Origin: Corynespora cassiicola
Taxonomy: Eukaryota > Ascomycota > Dothideomycetes > Pleosporales > Corynesporascaceae
Assembly: GCA_022059125.1 (NCBI GenBank)
Contig: JAEUWY010000010.1
Coordinates: 372,001 to 436,000, forward strand
Reading direction: 5' to 3'
DNA: 64,000 bases
Under the pieces are notes generated by a model that had not been told where the DNA came from, searched no databases, and saw only the letters and a program-made list of their open reading frames with translations. Positions 11,257 to 21,759 of this stretch are shown here, piece after piece; within the stretch, counting starts at the first letter, position 1, and each line of letters opens with the position of its first letter. The position numbers were made by a program, and so were the translations under genes.

Positions 11257-14200
11257 ATGTCTCCAGTCGAACACCAAAGCGCCCAGCCCGCCCACGATGC
11301 GACTATGCTAACTCCGACGCGTATCCTACGCGCATCGTGGTCATCCACACTCCGACTGCCCAAATCGACCTTTCCAGCGCGTCCGTTGCCCACATCGACC
11401 CCCGTCTACCTCCGCCGATGCACGGATGAGCTCTACGCCTGGCAGCAGAGCGCGCGATCCCAACCCAATGCCGACGGAAAGGTGTCGCCCAAGTTCACGC
11501 TGCACGACGGACCCCCATATGCGAACGGACCGCTGCACATCGGCCATGCGCTGAACAAAATCACAAAGGATATCATCTGTCGATACCAGGTTGGGCAGGG
11601 GAAGCAGGTCAGCTACATCCCGGGTTGGGATTGCCATGGCCTGCCCATTGAGGTCAAGGCGCTCCAGGCGCAAAAGAAAGATGCCAATTCCGACCCCGTC
11701 AGTGTGCGCGAAGTAGCGCGGGATTTGGCGGCGAGGACGGTCGAGGAGCAGAAACAGGGCTTTAAGGAATGGGCTGTCATGGGCGATTGGGACAATGCGT
11801 ACAAGACTATGGAGAGGGGCTTTGAGATCAGGCAGCTTGAGGTCTTCAAGCAAATGTTCGAGAAGGGACTCATCTACCGCCAATTCAAGCCCGTATACTG
11901 GTCGCCTTCGTCCCGGACTGCCTTGGCCGAGGCTGAGCTCGAGTATGATGAGAATCACAAGTCGCTCGCTGCGTTCGTCCGGTTTCCGGTCGAGGTCTCA
12001 GAGGAGCTCAAGAGGAAGCTGTCAGAGCCTGTGAGCATTGTCATCTGGACCACCACTCCTTGGACTCTGCCCGCGAACAAAGCTATTGCAGTACACAAGG
12101 AAATGGAATATTGTGTGGTGCAAGATCCGGAAAAGGGCAATGAATTGACCATTGTTGCGGCGTCACGTGTCGAGGAATACCAGAAGTTTCTGGAGCGCGA
12201 CCTGAAAGTTGTCCTTTCTGGCTTGCGCGGATCTGATCTGGCAGACAATCTCAAATATGAAAACCCCTTCCAAAAGCAGAACGGACTTCAGCCAGTAATC
12301 CACGCCGACTTTGTTACCGATTCATCTGGCACGGGTCTCGTTCATCTGGCTCCAGGCCACGGTATGGACGACTATCATGTCTGTGGAACGCTAGGCATTA
12401 ATGCTTTCGCGCCAATCGACGACGCGGGTGCTTTTACCAAGGAAGCTTTCCCCGAGCAGCCGGAGCTTCTAGACGGTTTGCCGGTGTCAGATATCAAGAG
12501 GACAGGCTCAAACGCAATTTTGAATTATCTCGAGAAACAAGGCATGCTTCGTGCAAAGCATAACTATCGTCACAAGTACCCCATCGACTGGCGGACAAAA
12601 CAGCCAGTCGTTGTGAGAGCCACAGAACAATGGTTTGCCAACGTTGATAACATCAAGAATGGCGCTATGAAAGCTATTTCAAGTGTGAGCTTTGTGCCGG
12701 AGACGGGCCGTTCGCGATTGGAGAGTTTCATTCAGGGCCGTAGTCAGTGGTGTATCTCACGCCAACGAGCGTGGGGTGTGCCCATCCCTGCTTTGTACAA
12801 AGTCAGCGAAGGAAAAACCGAGGCAGTGATGGACTCTGCGGTCATTCAAAACGCCATCGATGTTATCAAGGAGCGCGGGATCAACGCTTGGTGGACGGAT
12901 GCCCAGGACGATCCTGCATGGGTGCCCAAGCATCTCACTGGAAAATATATCCGCGGCAAGGATACCATGGACGTATGGTTCGATAGCGGCACCAGCTGGA
13001 CGCTTCTGCCATCGCGCGCTGACCAACCCATTGCTGATGTCTACCTCGAGGGTACTGATCAGCATCGTGGATGGTTTCAATCATCGTTATTGACGCATAT
13101 TGCCACTCAGTCGTACGATTCTGATGCTGTAAAGGCACCATACAAAACACTCATCACCCATGGCTTCACCTTGGATGCCGAAGGACGAAAGATGAGCAAG
13201 AGTCTTGGGAATGTGATCTCTCCCTCTCAGATCATGTCTGGCGAGCTTCTTCCTCCCATCAAGCGCAAGAAGCAGAAGGGCCAGAAACAACCACAAGCAA
13301 AGGCTGGCGAAGCTGCTCCTGCGCCCACTTACGACGCCATGGGATCTGACGCGTTGAGGCTGTGGGCTGCTAGCAGCGACTACACTCGCGATGTCACCAT
13401 TGGCCAACCGGTGCTCTTATCTGTCAACCAAGCGCTGCACAAATACCGGGTGACCTTCAAATGGCTTCTAGGAATCTTCGATCTACCAAACTGCCCTCCA
13501 GCCTTTTCTTCGCTAGACGCCCTCCGCGCAGAGATTGCCAACCCAACCCAATCCACGCTGCTATCAGACAAACTAGCCATGCACCGCCTCGCCCAAGTCA
13601 GCAAAGAAGTCCACGACCACTACACCAAATACGAATTCTTCAAGGGCATCAACACCATCAACAAATACATCGCCACAGACCTCTCCGCCTTTTACTTCGA
13701 AACCCTCAAAGACCGCATCTACACCGGCTCCAAGCCCGACTGCCAACACCTCCAAAAAACCCTCGGCCTCATCTTCTACGAGCTACTGCAAATGCTCGCG
13801 CCAATCTGCCCCCTCCTCGTGGAAGAGGTATGGGACTTCTGCCCCCCGACGCTGAAGAAGGGTACCCAGCATCCCGCCCGCGCGCCTTGGTCCCCACTCC
13901 CCGCCGTCGACGCCCAGACATCACACTCCCTGACCGAAACCCAAAGGCTGCTCGAGAGCGTAGGCTCCACAGTCAAACTTGTGCAAGAGCGCCTCCGCGC
14001 GGACAAGAAGATGGGCTCGTCGCTCGAGTGCGACGTCGATCTCTGCATCCCTGCGTCCCAGTCCGCCCGCGAGATGTTCGCTCCGTTGGTTGCGGTGCGG
14101 GACCAGCTTCCCGGCCTGTTTGTCGTGAGCGGGGTGCGGGTTGTGGATGAAGAGGAGCTCAAGGAGAGAGTTGCGAGGCTTGAGGAGGAGGGGACGTGGT

Positions 14201-14343
14201 TTGCGCAGATGCAGAGCGAGGAGACGGGGATTGTGGCGTTGGTGAGGAGGGCGGGAGGTTGTAAGTGTCCGCGGTGCTGGAGGTTTGTGGCTGAGATGGA
14301 GGAGAGTCTGTGTGGGAGGTGCGAGGAGGTTGTTAAGGAGTAG
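11257..14343 (+). CDS. ISM1: Isoleucyl-tRNA synthetase, mitochondrial
   Basis: Class I aminoacyl-tRNA synthetase that charges mitochondrial tRNA-Ile. One intronless frame of 1028 residues. The HIGH signature (PLHIGHALNK) is at 94-97 and KMSKS at about 645-649. IleRS-specific blocks are GWDCHGLPIEVKA, PVYWSPSSRTALAEAELEY, DVWFDSGTSW and SSDYTRDVTIG. The C-terminal zinc finger typical of bacterial and mitochondrial IleRS (CKCPRCW..LCGRC) is at about 1002-1023. The first ATG (11257) gives a leader containing acidic residues; a second ATG at 11305 opens a basic, acid-free presequence (MLTPTRILRASWSSTLR) that looks like a better mitochondrial targeting signal, so translation may start there. A Lys/Gln-rich insert follows KMSKS. 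Codon use is GC-rich in the C-terminal third. Confidence 0.95.
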   Translation: MSPVEHQSAQPAHDATMLTPTRILRASWSSTLRLPKSTFPARPLPTSTPVYLRRCTDELYAWQQSARSQPNADGKVSPKFTLHDGPPYANGPLHIGHALNKITKDIICRYQVGQGKQVSYIPGWDCHGLPIEVKALQAQKKDANSDPVSVREVARDLAARTVEEQKQGFKEWAVMGDWDNAYKTMERGFEIRQLEVFKQMFEKGLIYRQFKPVYWSPSSRTALAEAELEYDENHKSLAAFVRFPVEVSEELKRKLSEPVSIVIWTTTPWTLPANKAIAVHKEMEYCVVQDPEKGNELTIVAASRVEEYQKFLERDLKVVLSGLRGSDLADNLKYENPFQKQNGLQPVIHADFVTDSSGTGLVHLAPGHGMDDYHVCGTLGINAFAPIDDAGAFTKEAFPEQPELLDGLPVSDIKRTGSNAILNYLEKQGMLRAKHNYRHKYPIDWRTKQPVVVRATEQWFANVDNIKNGAMKAISSVSFVPETGRSRLESFIQGRSQWCISRQRAWGVPIPALYKVSEGKTEAVMDSAVIQNAIDVIKERGINAWWTDAQDDPAWVPKHLTGKYIRGKDTMDVWFDSGTSWTLLPSRADQPIADVYLEGTDQHRGWFQSSLLTHIATQSYDSDAVKAPYKTLITHGFTLDAEGRKMSKSLGNVISPSQIMSGELLPPIKRKKQKGQKQPQAKAGEAAPAPTYDAMGSDALRLWAASSDYTRDVTIGQPVLLSVNQALHKYRVTFKWLLGIFDLPNCPPAFSSLDALRAEIANPTQSTLLSDKLAMHRLAQVSKEVHDHYTKYEFFKGINTINKYIATDLSAFYFETLKDRIYTGSKPDCQHLQKTLGLIFYELLQMLAPICPLLVEEVWDFCPPTLKKGTQHPARAPWSPLPAVDAQTSHSLTETQRLLESVGSTVKLVQERLRADKKMGSSLECDVDLCIPASQSAREMFAPLVAVRDQLPGLFVVSGVRVVDEEELKERVARLEEEGTWFAQMQSEETGIVALVRRAGGCKCPRCWRFVAEMEESLCGRCEEVVKE

Positions 14344-14611
14344 GGGGCTTGTATGAGTATTTGTAGGGCTCGGTTTGTATGATAGGGAGAGGAATGTAAA
14401 TTTATGTATAGAATCGTTGTTCGCTAGAACTGACATTCCATGTAGATGTGGGTTGCTTTACGTATCATCATTTGAGCTTCATGGAGTCCATTTACACGGC
14501 AACGAAACACTGTCAATTGAATACCAACCCTTCTCTTAAATCATTCGGCCATGAGTGTAGCTTTACCCTTTATACCCAACCACCAACCCTTCTCCCCGCA
14601 CACATCCCCCC

Positions 14612-16105
14612 CTACTGCAACCCCCCATAAACTGCCGCCTCACAAGCCCCCCAAGCCCCCACCACCTTTGCATCCCCAAAAGGCAACACCTGCCCCGCAA
14701 TCACCCCAGCAACCCCTCTCTCCCTATCCACCCACCAAAACGAGTTGATCAGCCCCGCCCACCACCCCGTATTCGCGCCCCGACCCGTGGCGCCCGGTGC
14801 AATGGTCAAAAACATGCTTAGGCCCCAGCCCTGCGGCGGGTCGCCTTCCTGCGGGTAGATTTCGGGCGCTGCGTTTTGGAGATGCGGGTCTGCCGGGGGT
14901 GGCGCGTTGCGGGCGAAGTTTGGTCTGGTGAGGGGATATGGTTAGTATTAGGAGTTGAGATGGTGGAAGAGAAAGGAGAAGGTACGTACTGGTTCGGGAT
15001 TTGGTTTTCCCACATGAGCTTTACGGTGGAGGCGGAGAGGATGCGAGCCCCGGTTTCTGCGCTGACGCCGTCGTTCAGCAGGGCGGAGAGGACCTCTGTG
15101 TTGTGCATGGTTAGCTCTGCTTGTACGACACAGGCTGAGGTGATTTGTCCATGGACGGACGCGCGTACAAGCACACGTCCTGATCGGAAAAGCTGAAGAG
15201 AATGGGGATCACGCACTTGCATATTCCTTGGGCTTTGCGTATAGCCCCGCACCTCCAGAGTTGAAAATGCGGTCCCTCTCTTCCTGGGTCGAGGCACGTA
15301 GGGCCTGCGTGTAGACGTGGGTTCGCTCTCTGAGCGCGCCATTGGGGTCACGCTGGTGCAGGTGCGCCATGTTGGAGATCATGGTTTCGTCGGGGAACAT
15401 GGTGACGGACTTTATGCCGAGGGGCTTGAAGATGTGCTCTTGGAAGTAATCGTTTAGCTTCTGGCCCGTTACACGCTCGAGGATGATGCCAGCCCAGTCG
15501 ATACTAATCTGTTGAGTTTTGCAGTTAATACATCAAGTTTATTGCATCAAAAGGCCATTTCGACCGGGGGATGGACGTACTCCGTACTCCCACATACTAC
15601 CGGGCTGGTTCAGCATGGGGCTTTCTAGGTAGTCCTTCACGTTGCCCGAGAACTCGTTGATGCCAGCTGGTCGGGTCACCATGCCGATACGCGGGTCGGT
15701 AAAGGCATACCCGAAACCTGCCGTATGCGCCAACAACATGCGCAGAGTGACCGCTTGCTTCTGGTCCTGCGGTGTAGCACCATCTGCATAGACTTTCTTT
15801 TTGCCGATTTCGGGGGCATACTTCTTGACCACCTCTTCATCGTCGAGGCCGAGTTTTCCTTGTTCAACAAGCTGCAGGAGGGCAATCGTCGTTACGATTT
15901 TGGTCATGGAGGCAATCCAGAAACTGGTATCGAGGTCCATCTTTTCCTGGGAATTAAGCGAGCGGGTTCCTGCAGCATGCTCGATCAGAGTGCCGGATTT
16001 GTCAACGGCGACAAAGACCAGGCCGGGCGAGCCGGTGGGCCCTTCAGACGTAACGCCATCAAGAATGGCCTTGATTTGGGACGTGCTTTCGGCGGAGAGA
16101 GGCAT
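14612..16105 (-). CDS. Serine hydrolase of the beta-lactamase/transesterase fold
   Basis: Beta-lactamase-fold serine hydrolase, the family of EstB esterases, LovD-type acyltransferases and class C beta-lactamases. Four exons fit: 16105-15581, 15508-15217, 15095-14990 and 14924-14612 (introns 72, 121 and 65 nt), giving 411 residues, a normal length. Ser66 and Lys69 form the S-x-x-K motif (ASMTKI). The second catalytic site, usually Y-x-N or similar, is WEYG at the first splice junction, so Tyr is kept and Asn is not. HTAGFGYAF and LNDGVSAETG are typical of fungal members. There is no signal peptide, which suggests a cytosolic enzyme. It is convergent with IleRS. It may be a polyketide-type acyltransferase or a general esterase; no biosynthetic neighbours favour the former. 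Confidence 0.88.
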
Positions 16106-16795
16106 CTTGTGAGGCAATTGATGCGGTATGGATGGATGAGGGAGAGCAGGGAATCATCGAGTCAGAGAATATGCCCGCCTTTATATGTGTAGAGCGAATG
16201 GCGGCGTAGCTTTGGCCCACACAAGGCCTTCCGAGCTCGCACTCAAATCATGGCAATCTTCACACGTGGACGGTGTACCATTGGCAGGGTCATACGTACT
16301 TTGGAAGCTAACCGAGCTTAAAGCTGGGGGTTCTAAGCTGTCAGAATCCGCTTACTCGACCCGGTCATATCACCGCACCTATCCTCTGGAACACATACTC
16401 ATTCAATGCACAAGATCGACAGGGTTTGGCAAGATACCGATGAATTTTGATTTTACTTGATCCTCTTGCATGTCGCGAGTGGCTTCAGGCTGCTCGCCAT
16501 TCAGGGCCGAAGACCCCGCAGCGGGGCAGAACCGGAACCATGTTTCGCTGCCATCCCGACGGTACGGAGGTTGAGCAGACAACTACCCGACGGCATGAGG
16601 ATCCCACACCTAGGCACCTGCGTCAAAATAGGTTACCGGGGCCAACCTCAGCTCTGACCATCATCGTGGAGCGTCAGCATTTACACCTTAGCTCTTACAT
16701 GCCAAGGCGCCAGAAGGGTGCTGGTTCGGTCGCGGAATGTTTCCGACCTTCCGAGTTGGCGGGGTATCGGGAGCTGGATTTCGGGCCTACTTTGT
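16106..16795. other. Spacer between the hydrolase and PIG-S genes
   Basis: Both flanking genes are on the minus strand, so this stretch holds the hydrolase promoter and the PIG-S 3' end. Open frames on the plus strand (for example 16447-16830) have no recognisable features. Confidence 0.45.
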
Positions 16796-18562
16796 TCATC
16801 TCCGTCGAATTGAAGAGAGGGCACTTTTAAGCTCCTTCAAAGCTGCCATGACCAATGGCACAGCCACAGGCCCCAATAGCGGGAGATAGACTGCAACCTT
16901 GTGCTCGTCGGGGAAATAGACTTGGCCGACCATGGATCTCTCGAAGAAGGCCTTCTCAGCCTCAACCTCGGCAATTCTTGCATTCTCGAGCGCCGTCTGG
17001 AAGCGCCCTTCTCTGAGGTGATCACAGGCTTCTTGAAGGTGAGCGAGAGTGAGATCGACAGATTTGGCGACGGTATCTGGCACCGGAATGGACGGAAGAC
17101 CCCGGTAGACTCGCGCCAAAGCACCTATTGTGGAGGAGGCAGAGAAGATGAGCGATGCAGCACGAACACGCTTGAGGGTTGATAAGCGCAGGGGAAGAGA
17201 GGTTGGTGATTGAGGCACGCCGAGCAAGGACATCAGCTGGGTTGAGAATGTGTGCATGGCGGGAGCAAGAGCATCCTTGGACAGTGCAGACGGCGTGCCG
17301 TCTTGATTGGTAGGATTGAGGATGGCAACACCACCCCATTGAGGAATGAGCCAGCTGTTCCCTCCATTCTCCTTGACAAGAAGTGGGGACTGATCCTGTG
17401 CAGGAGCGTATAGAACAAAGTTGACCGTAGGGCCCTGGCCGATACTAGGGCTTAGAGGCCATTCGGCAGCGTTGATGAATCCGCTAAGATCTTCCTTGCG
17501 AAGCGTCCAAGCCTTGAGATCTTCGTCAAACTCAGGTTGGCGGATGGACGGAGAGAACCCGGCATAGAGCTGTACTTGGGTATCAACAGTGAATTGACTT
17601 ATGGACGAAAGAGAGTCGAGCAAAGGCGACATGTATTGCTGGAGAGCCCCTTCGATGTCCCATGCGGACGGAGCAGAGGTCGGGCTGAACAGCGAAAAGG
17701 TCAAGTGATACGTCGGCGCATACTTGAAAGCCCTCGTCGATTGGCGCTGCAGTTCGGCCGAAGTTTCGGGAGAGAGCGACTTGATCTTGGCAGTGTGTGC
17801 TCCCGATGTCGTCGATAGGAGATGGGCTAGAAGAGCCTGCTCCTCTGCAAAGATCTTGTGCAGTTCGTGTGCGATGAAGGTTGCGAGTGGGGAGCTAGTC
17901 GAGGAGGCAGCTGGAATCTGGTTTGGCGAGTAGTACACGTCCAGCGTAGGAGAGTACGGTTGGAGATGAGACCGAGGTGTCGCGCCAGTCTCTACAGGCG
18001 TCAACCTGATATACAGCGCAATATCCTCATCATCGACGTGGCTGCCCATGCCATCTATCACAACCTGTTGTGATGCATTGGCAGTCGCGGGGGGGTCGGC
18101 GAGCAGGAGACGAAGATGGTGGGCCGAGAACTCGTTTAGATCATCGATGGCATGCTGGGTAGTTCGCAGGAGGTGGTGTGCATCCTGAGGGGGCAGCGGA
18201 GCTTCGACGGCGATGCGTAGGGGGAAGACGGGCTTGCAGATCTGAATGTCGCGTCAGTCGAGGTCCCGGTGTTGACGCGCCATGGGGTATCACACCTTGC
18301 CGTCTGCCCAATCGGTCATGTCCTGTAGCGGCAGCTCTGCGCGATAGATGGCCGTCGTCCTCCACCATACTGGGAGGCCCAGGAACGCAACCACGGCCCA
18401 AAAGGAGAGGATCACGAAGCGCCGCAGCCATAGGCTCTCTTTCGACTCTGGCGGGGGCTGCTTTTTCGCTCGAACCGCATCGAGGGCTGAAGACGAGGAT
18501 TTAGACGCGCTGGAGTCTGGAGCGGGCGTTGCGGACGCGTCGGCGCCTTGTTGCGATGCCAT
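16796..18562 (-). CDS. GPI17: GPI transamidase subunit PIG-S/Gpi17
   Basis: ER-membrane subunit of the GPI transamidase complex that attaches GPI anchors to proteins. Two exons fit: 18562-18296 and 18241-16796, with a 54 nt intron, giving 570 residues. I chose the ATG at 18562 because it places a short Ser/Ala-rich cytosolic tail before the first membrane segment (residues about 45-64, FVILSFWAVVAFLGLPVWW); the frame continues upstream to 18682 but without support. A long lumenal domain follows (RIAVEAPLPPQ; LDVYYSPNQIP; TVNFVLYAPAQDQSP; WLIPQWGGVAILNP), all PIG-S-like. The second membrane segment is near the C-terminus (VAVYLPLLGPVAVPLVMAAL), followed by a basic tail ending in SSIRRR. That topology matches the family. 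Confidence 0.93.
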
Positions 18563-18815
18563 CTTGCGATGTGGTCGCGATGAGCTGTCCCGAACTTTGG
18601 AGAGTCGCGGGCTTGGCAAGCTGACACACCCATCCCCGCGGCGTCCAAGGCTTCGCTCAAGTACTTTTGGATATCCTAGCACTGCGCACTTCTAATTCGC
18701 CTTTTCGTTTGCATGCACGAACATCATTATATTTTAACCCTAATTCATCTCCTTTCGTATTTTATTCCGAGGGCAAATCCATTTAGCCCCACGCCCATAG
18801 TACGCCTACACAGCA

Positions 18816-19507
18816 TCACAAGGGCATCGCTCGAACAAATCCTCTCGCGAGTTCCCATACCAGCTTTGCATCTTCTATGACTTGGTTGGTTGCGTTTGGC
18901 TGCTCTTTTTTTGATCTACTGGACACTCTTCTCCCCATGTCACAAGACCCGCTTCCACTGTTTGACTGAGATTCCCAAAGCGATATCTGCTTGCAGGGGG
19001 GCGTGCAGTACAATGACCACACACTCCCAAAATCAAGCAGACTGTCATCGTAATCCACCATGTCGTCTTCAGTAAACTCCAGTGCGTTGGTACCAGGACG
19101 ATTAGGTTTTGCCATTAGACTGAACAGAGGATCGATATGATCAAGACCTATAGATTCGAGCGATTCTAGCATGTCAAAACACCACTTTTTCCCGTAAATT
19201 TCAGTGTACCTACCATTTGTCAGGTTCAATGTCTGAAGATTGGCTTCAGTCAACGCTTGATTATCATCTAAGAGTCCTATGAGTAAGGCACGCCGAAGTG
19301 GAAACATTTGAATCTACCTTGCCTATCTGCACCAGATCTTTTAGCCAGAATTTCCATTGAAGCCGAAGCCATTCGGCTGGCCTTTTGTACACCAGAAAGG
19401 TAGCGGGCTGCTCTCAACAGATGCATTGTCTTTACTGTCAAGTTTAGCTTAGCTTGTTGGTCGATGTAGGTGGCTAGGTAATCGAAAAGATGGAGATCAT
19501 TAGACAT
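18816..19507 (-). CDS. Short protein resembling the C-terminal part of a fungal transcription factor
   Basis: Two exons fit: 19507-19318 and 19276-18816, with a 41 nt intron (GTAGAT..TCATAG), giving 216 residues. The join restores RQGLLDDNQALTEANLQTLN. Segments such as LFDYLATYIDQQAKLN and FDMLESLESIGLDHIDPL recall the end of the regulatory domain of Zn2Cys6 regulators, but there is no zinc cluster and no DNA-binding region. Reading upstream in frame is open for 19 codons past the ATG and then meets TAG, so the protein cannot simply be longer. A TATA-like element precedes it. It could be a real short gene, or a truncated regulator whose 5' part has been lost. I cannot assign a role. Confidence 0.5.
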
Positions 19508-19556
19508 ACGCAGTATCGATCTCGCTAGGAGACACGAGTCTGATAGATGTCTACGC

Positions 19557-19564
19557 TTTATATA
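19557..19564 (-). promoter_or_regulatory. Probable TATA box of the short regulator-like gene
   Basis: On the minus strand this reads TATATAAA, about 50 bases upstream of the ATG at 19507. It argues that the short gene has, or had, its own promoter. Confidence 0.35.
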
Positions 19565-20760
19565 GCGCTATCTCCCACGCCGCCGTTGACGCCACAACGC
19601 GCTATGGTGAAACAACATCAAACAGTCATTGCGCTGTTGATGATTAGATTGTGACGAAAGATATAGACGGGAGAAAGGTGAATTAGAGTCGTCAACATGG
19701 CCGACCACCACCTATGTGTTTGCAGGGCGACCCGACTTCATGAGCTGATGCACACTGTGTATTTGTTGAGGTAGCACATGACGACAAAATTGATCAATGT
19801 GGAGAAATAAGCCCGTCAGGCCATCCATATCTGAATCCCGACTCCATAGTTGGCTCATTGATGCTTGATTTTCTCAGTCGGGGCAGTGATGGAGGAGAGT
19901 GTCGATGCCTAGAAGTGTGCAGGAGATGTTGATGGTATATGTGTCGTGTCAACAGAAGACCGAGGCTAACAACTCGGCTTTTATCTATAGTGCTCGGTGA
20001 AAAGATGAAAAGACTCCCAGATCAGCTGGCCTGGCGACATCTGACTCTTGCGGTCTACCTGCCATTGATGCTCTATCCGGCACTGCCCGGGACGGAACCG
20101 CCGGAATCCCCGAACAGCAGCCTTTCCTTCTCCAGCACCCAGAGGTCCGTCAGTGTACTGCAACATCCAAGTTGGCTGAGCTTCCGACGTCTCCCTTCCT
20201 CATCGGTCGTCCCATGGCTTGGCGGATGAGAAAACTGGGGCCCTGAACTCTAACATATTGCTTTTGGTGGGCGTCAAGCTTTCGGGCCTCGCTCCGCAGC
20301 ACCCCCACCTCGAGGCTACTAGTAGAGCGCACGCACCATCGAACCACGGAGCGGGGGCACAACACTTCGCCGCGACGGTGGTGCAAAGGGGCATCTGCTG
20401 GAAACAAAACTGAGGCTGTTCGCTGCATGCACAAGTCCGATGCCCTCACTCCCGCCCCGGTCGGGATTGTTGCCCTGCCCCTGGCGAGATCGCAAAGGGT
20501 CCGCGCTAGGCTGCGGAATGACGTCCCGCGCCCCACACGTGATCCCACCAGTGGCCCGAGCGTGCGGGGGAGCTAGAATCTGGGGTTTTAGCGCCAGCGA
20601 CTCGTAAGACTATAGCCCCTCTCTCACTCCACCAGCTGACCACCTCCTCGCAGCTCCTGCTCCTGTCCTGCTCTCTCCATCACCCTTTCTGCCTGTTACC
20701 CCCTCCAACTTACCCCACCAACAAACAACCTCTTCCACACAATCTCTCCAAGCTTTCAAG
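19565..20760. other. Intergenic region upstream of the DJ-1-like gene
   Basis: No gene is supported in these 1.2 kb. The last 150 bases before 20761 are rich in pyrimidine and CACC tracts, as in strong fungal promoters. A CACACGTGAT sequence near 20535 contains the E-box CACGTG, a possible bHLH site. Confidence 0.45.
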
Positions 20761-21759
20761 ATGAGTGCAATTGCTGATAACGCTGACGGCCCTATTGAGG
20801 TCGTCAAGGTCCTCTTTGCCCTCTACCCTGGCTACAACACCCTCGACGTGGCCGGACCGCTCGAGGTTCTCAGCCGCTCTCTCCACAACTCCAAGGACAA
20901 GTGTAAGCCTCTCACCTCTGACTGATTGGAAAACATTCCAATTGCCCTTTGTCCCCATTCCAAGCCTCCCCTCCGGACTGACGGTGCCTCTCCAGCGTCA
21001 AAGGGCTTCGAATGCCAATTCGTCGGGCCTCAGGCCGCCATGACCTCGGTCCAGGGCCTCACCATCAAGGCCGACATGGACTACGAGGACGCCAACGATG
21101 AGCTTGAGGACTTTGATGTCATCATCGTCCCCGGCGGCGAGGGCGTCTTCGACGTTCTCAAGAACAAGACCGAGCCCCTCAACCTCCTCACAAAGTACGT
21201 CGAGCTGCAGGAGAAGAACCCCGCCAAGGAGCGCACCGTCCTTGCCATTGACGTGGGAGCTCTTCTCCTCGCCCAGCAGGGCATGCTCGAGGGCCTCGCT
21301 GCCACCACACACCCCGACTATTATGCCCGTCTTGAGACAATCTGCCAAGACGCGTCCACACGCGACCTCTCCGAGCGCACCGACGTCATGGAGGAGCGCT
21401 ACGTGGTGAACAATGCGCGCTTCGACTTGGGCGAGAACCCCGACGAGAACCCCTACATCATCAAGAAGACGCGCCAGCAGCCCGAGGGCCCCAACACCCA
21501 GCACGGCCGCAGGAAGTCCATCGCCCGCAAGGGCAGCAATGCCTGGAAGGAGTCCCGCCGCCGCGAGTCCATCGCGCGGCGTGCATCCATGCCGCTCGGT
21601 GGGATGCGCATCATCACCACCGGCGGCGTCACGGCTGGCCTGGACGCCAGCCTGTACCTGGTGGGTTCTCTCGTCTCGCACGATTCGGCTCTGGATGTCG
21701 CTCGTGTCATGCAATATACCTGGGTCAAGGGCGTTACTGTCGATGCCATTGACGTTTGA
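20761..21759 (+). CDS. DJ-1/PfpI-fold protein lacking the nucleophile Cys
   Basis: Class I glutamine-amidotransferase-like fold, DJ-1/PfpI branch. Two exons fit: 20761-20902 and 20996-21759, with a 93 nt intron, giving 301 residues. N-terminal VKVLFALYPGYNTLDVAGPLEVL and central DVIIVPGGEGVFDVL are typical. At the nucleophile elbow relatives have S-V-C-T-G-A; here it is AIDVGALLLA, so the catalytic Cys position is Asp133. A basic insert of about 60 residues separates the core from the last block (RIITTGGVTAGLDASLYLV); it holds several Arg-rich serine sites (RRKS at 219-222, RRRES at 235-239, RRAS at 242-245) that look like basophilic kinase targets. Codons are strongly biased to C/G endings, as in well-expressed fungal genes. 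Probably not a classical protease or glyoxalase. Confidence 0.88.

Noticed and set aside
13461..14150. 229-codon alternative frame within the IleRS gene
   Set aside because: Arg/Pro-rich shadow of the C-rich 3' part of the synthetase frame.
20325..20355. Minus-strand GGTTCGATGG, similar to a tRNA T-loop
   Set aside because: Flanking sequence does not fold as a tRNA and lacks an A box at the right distance.
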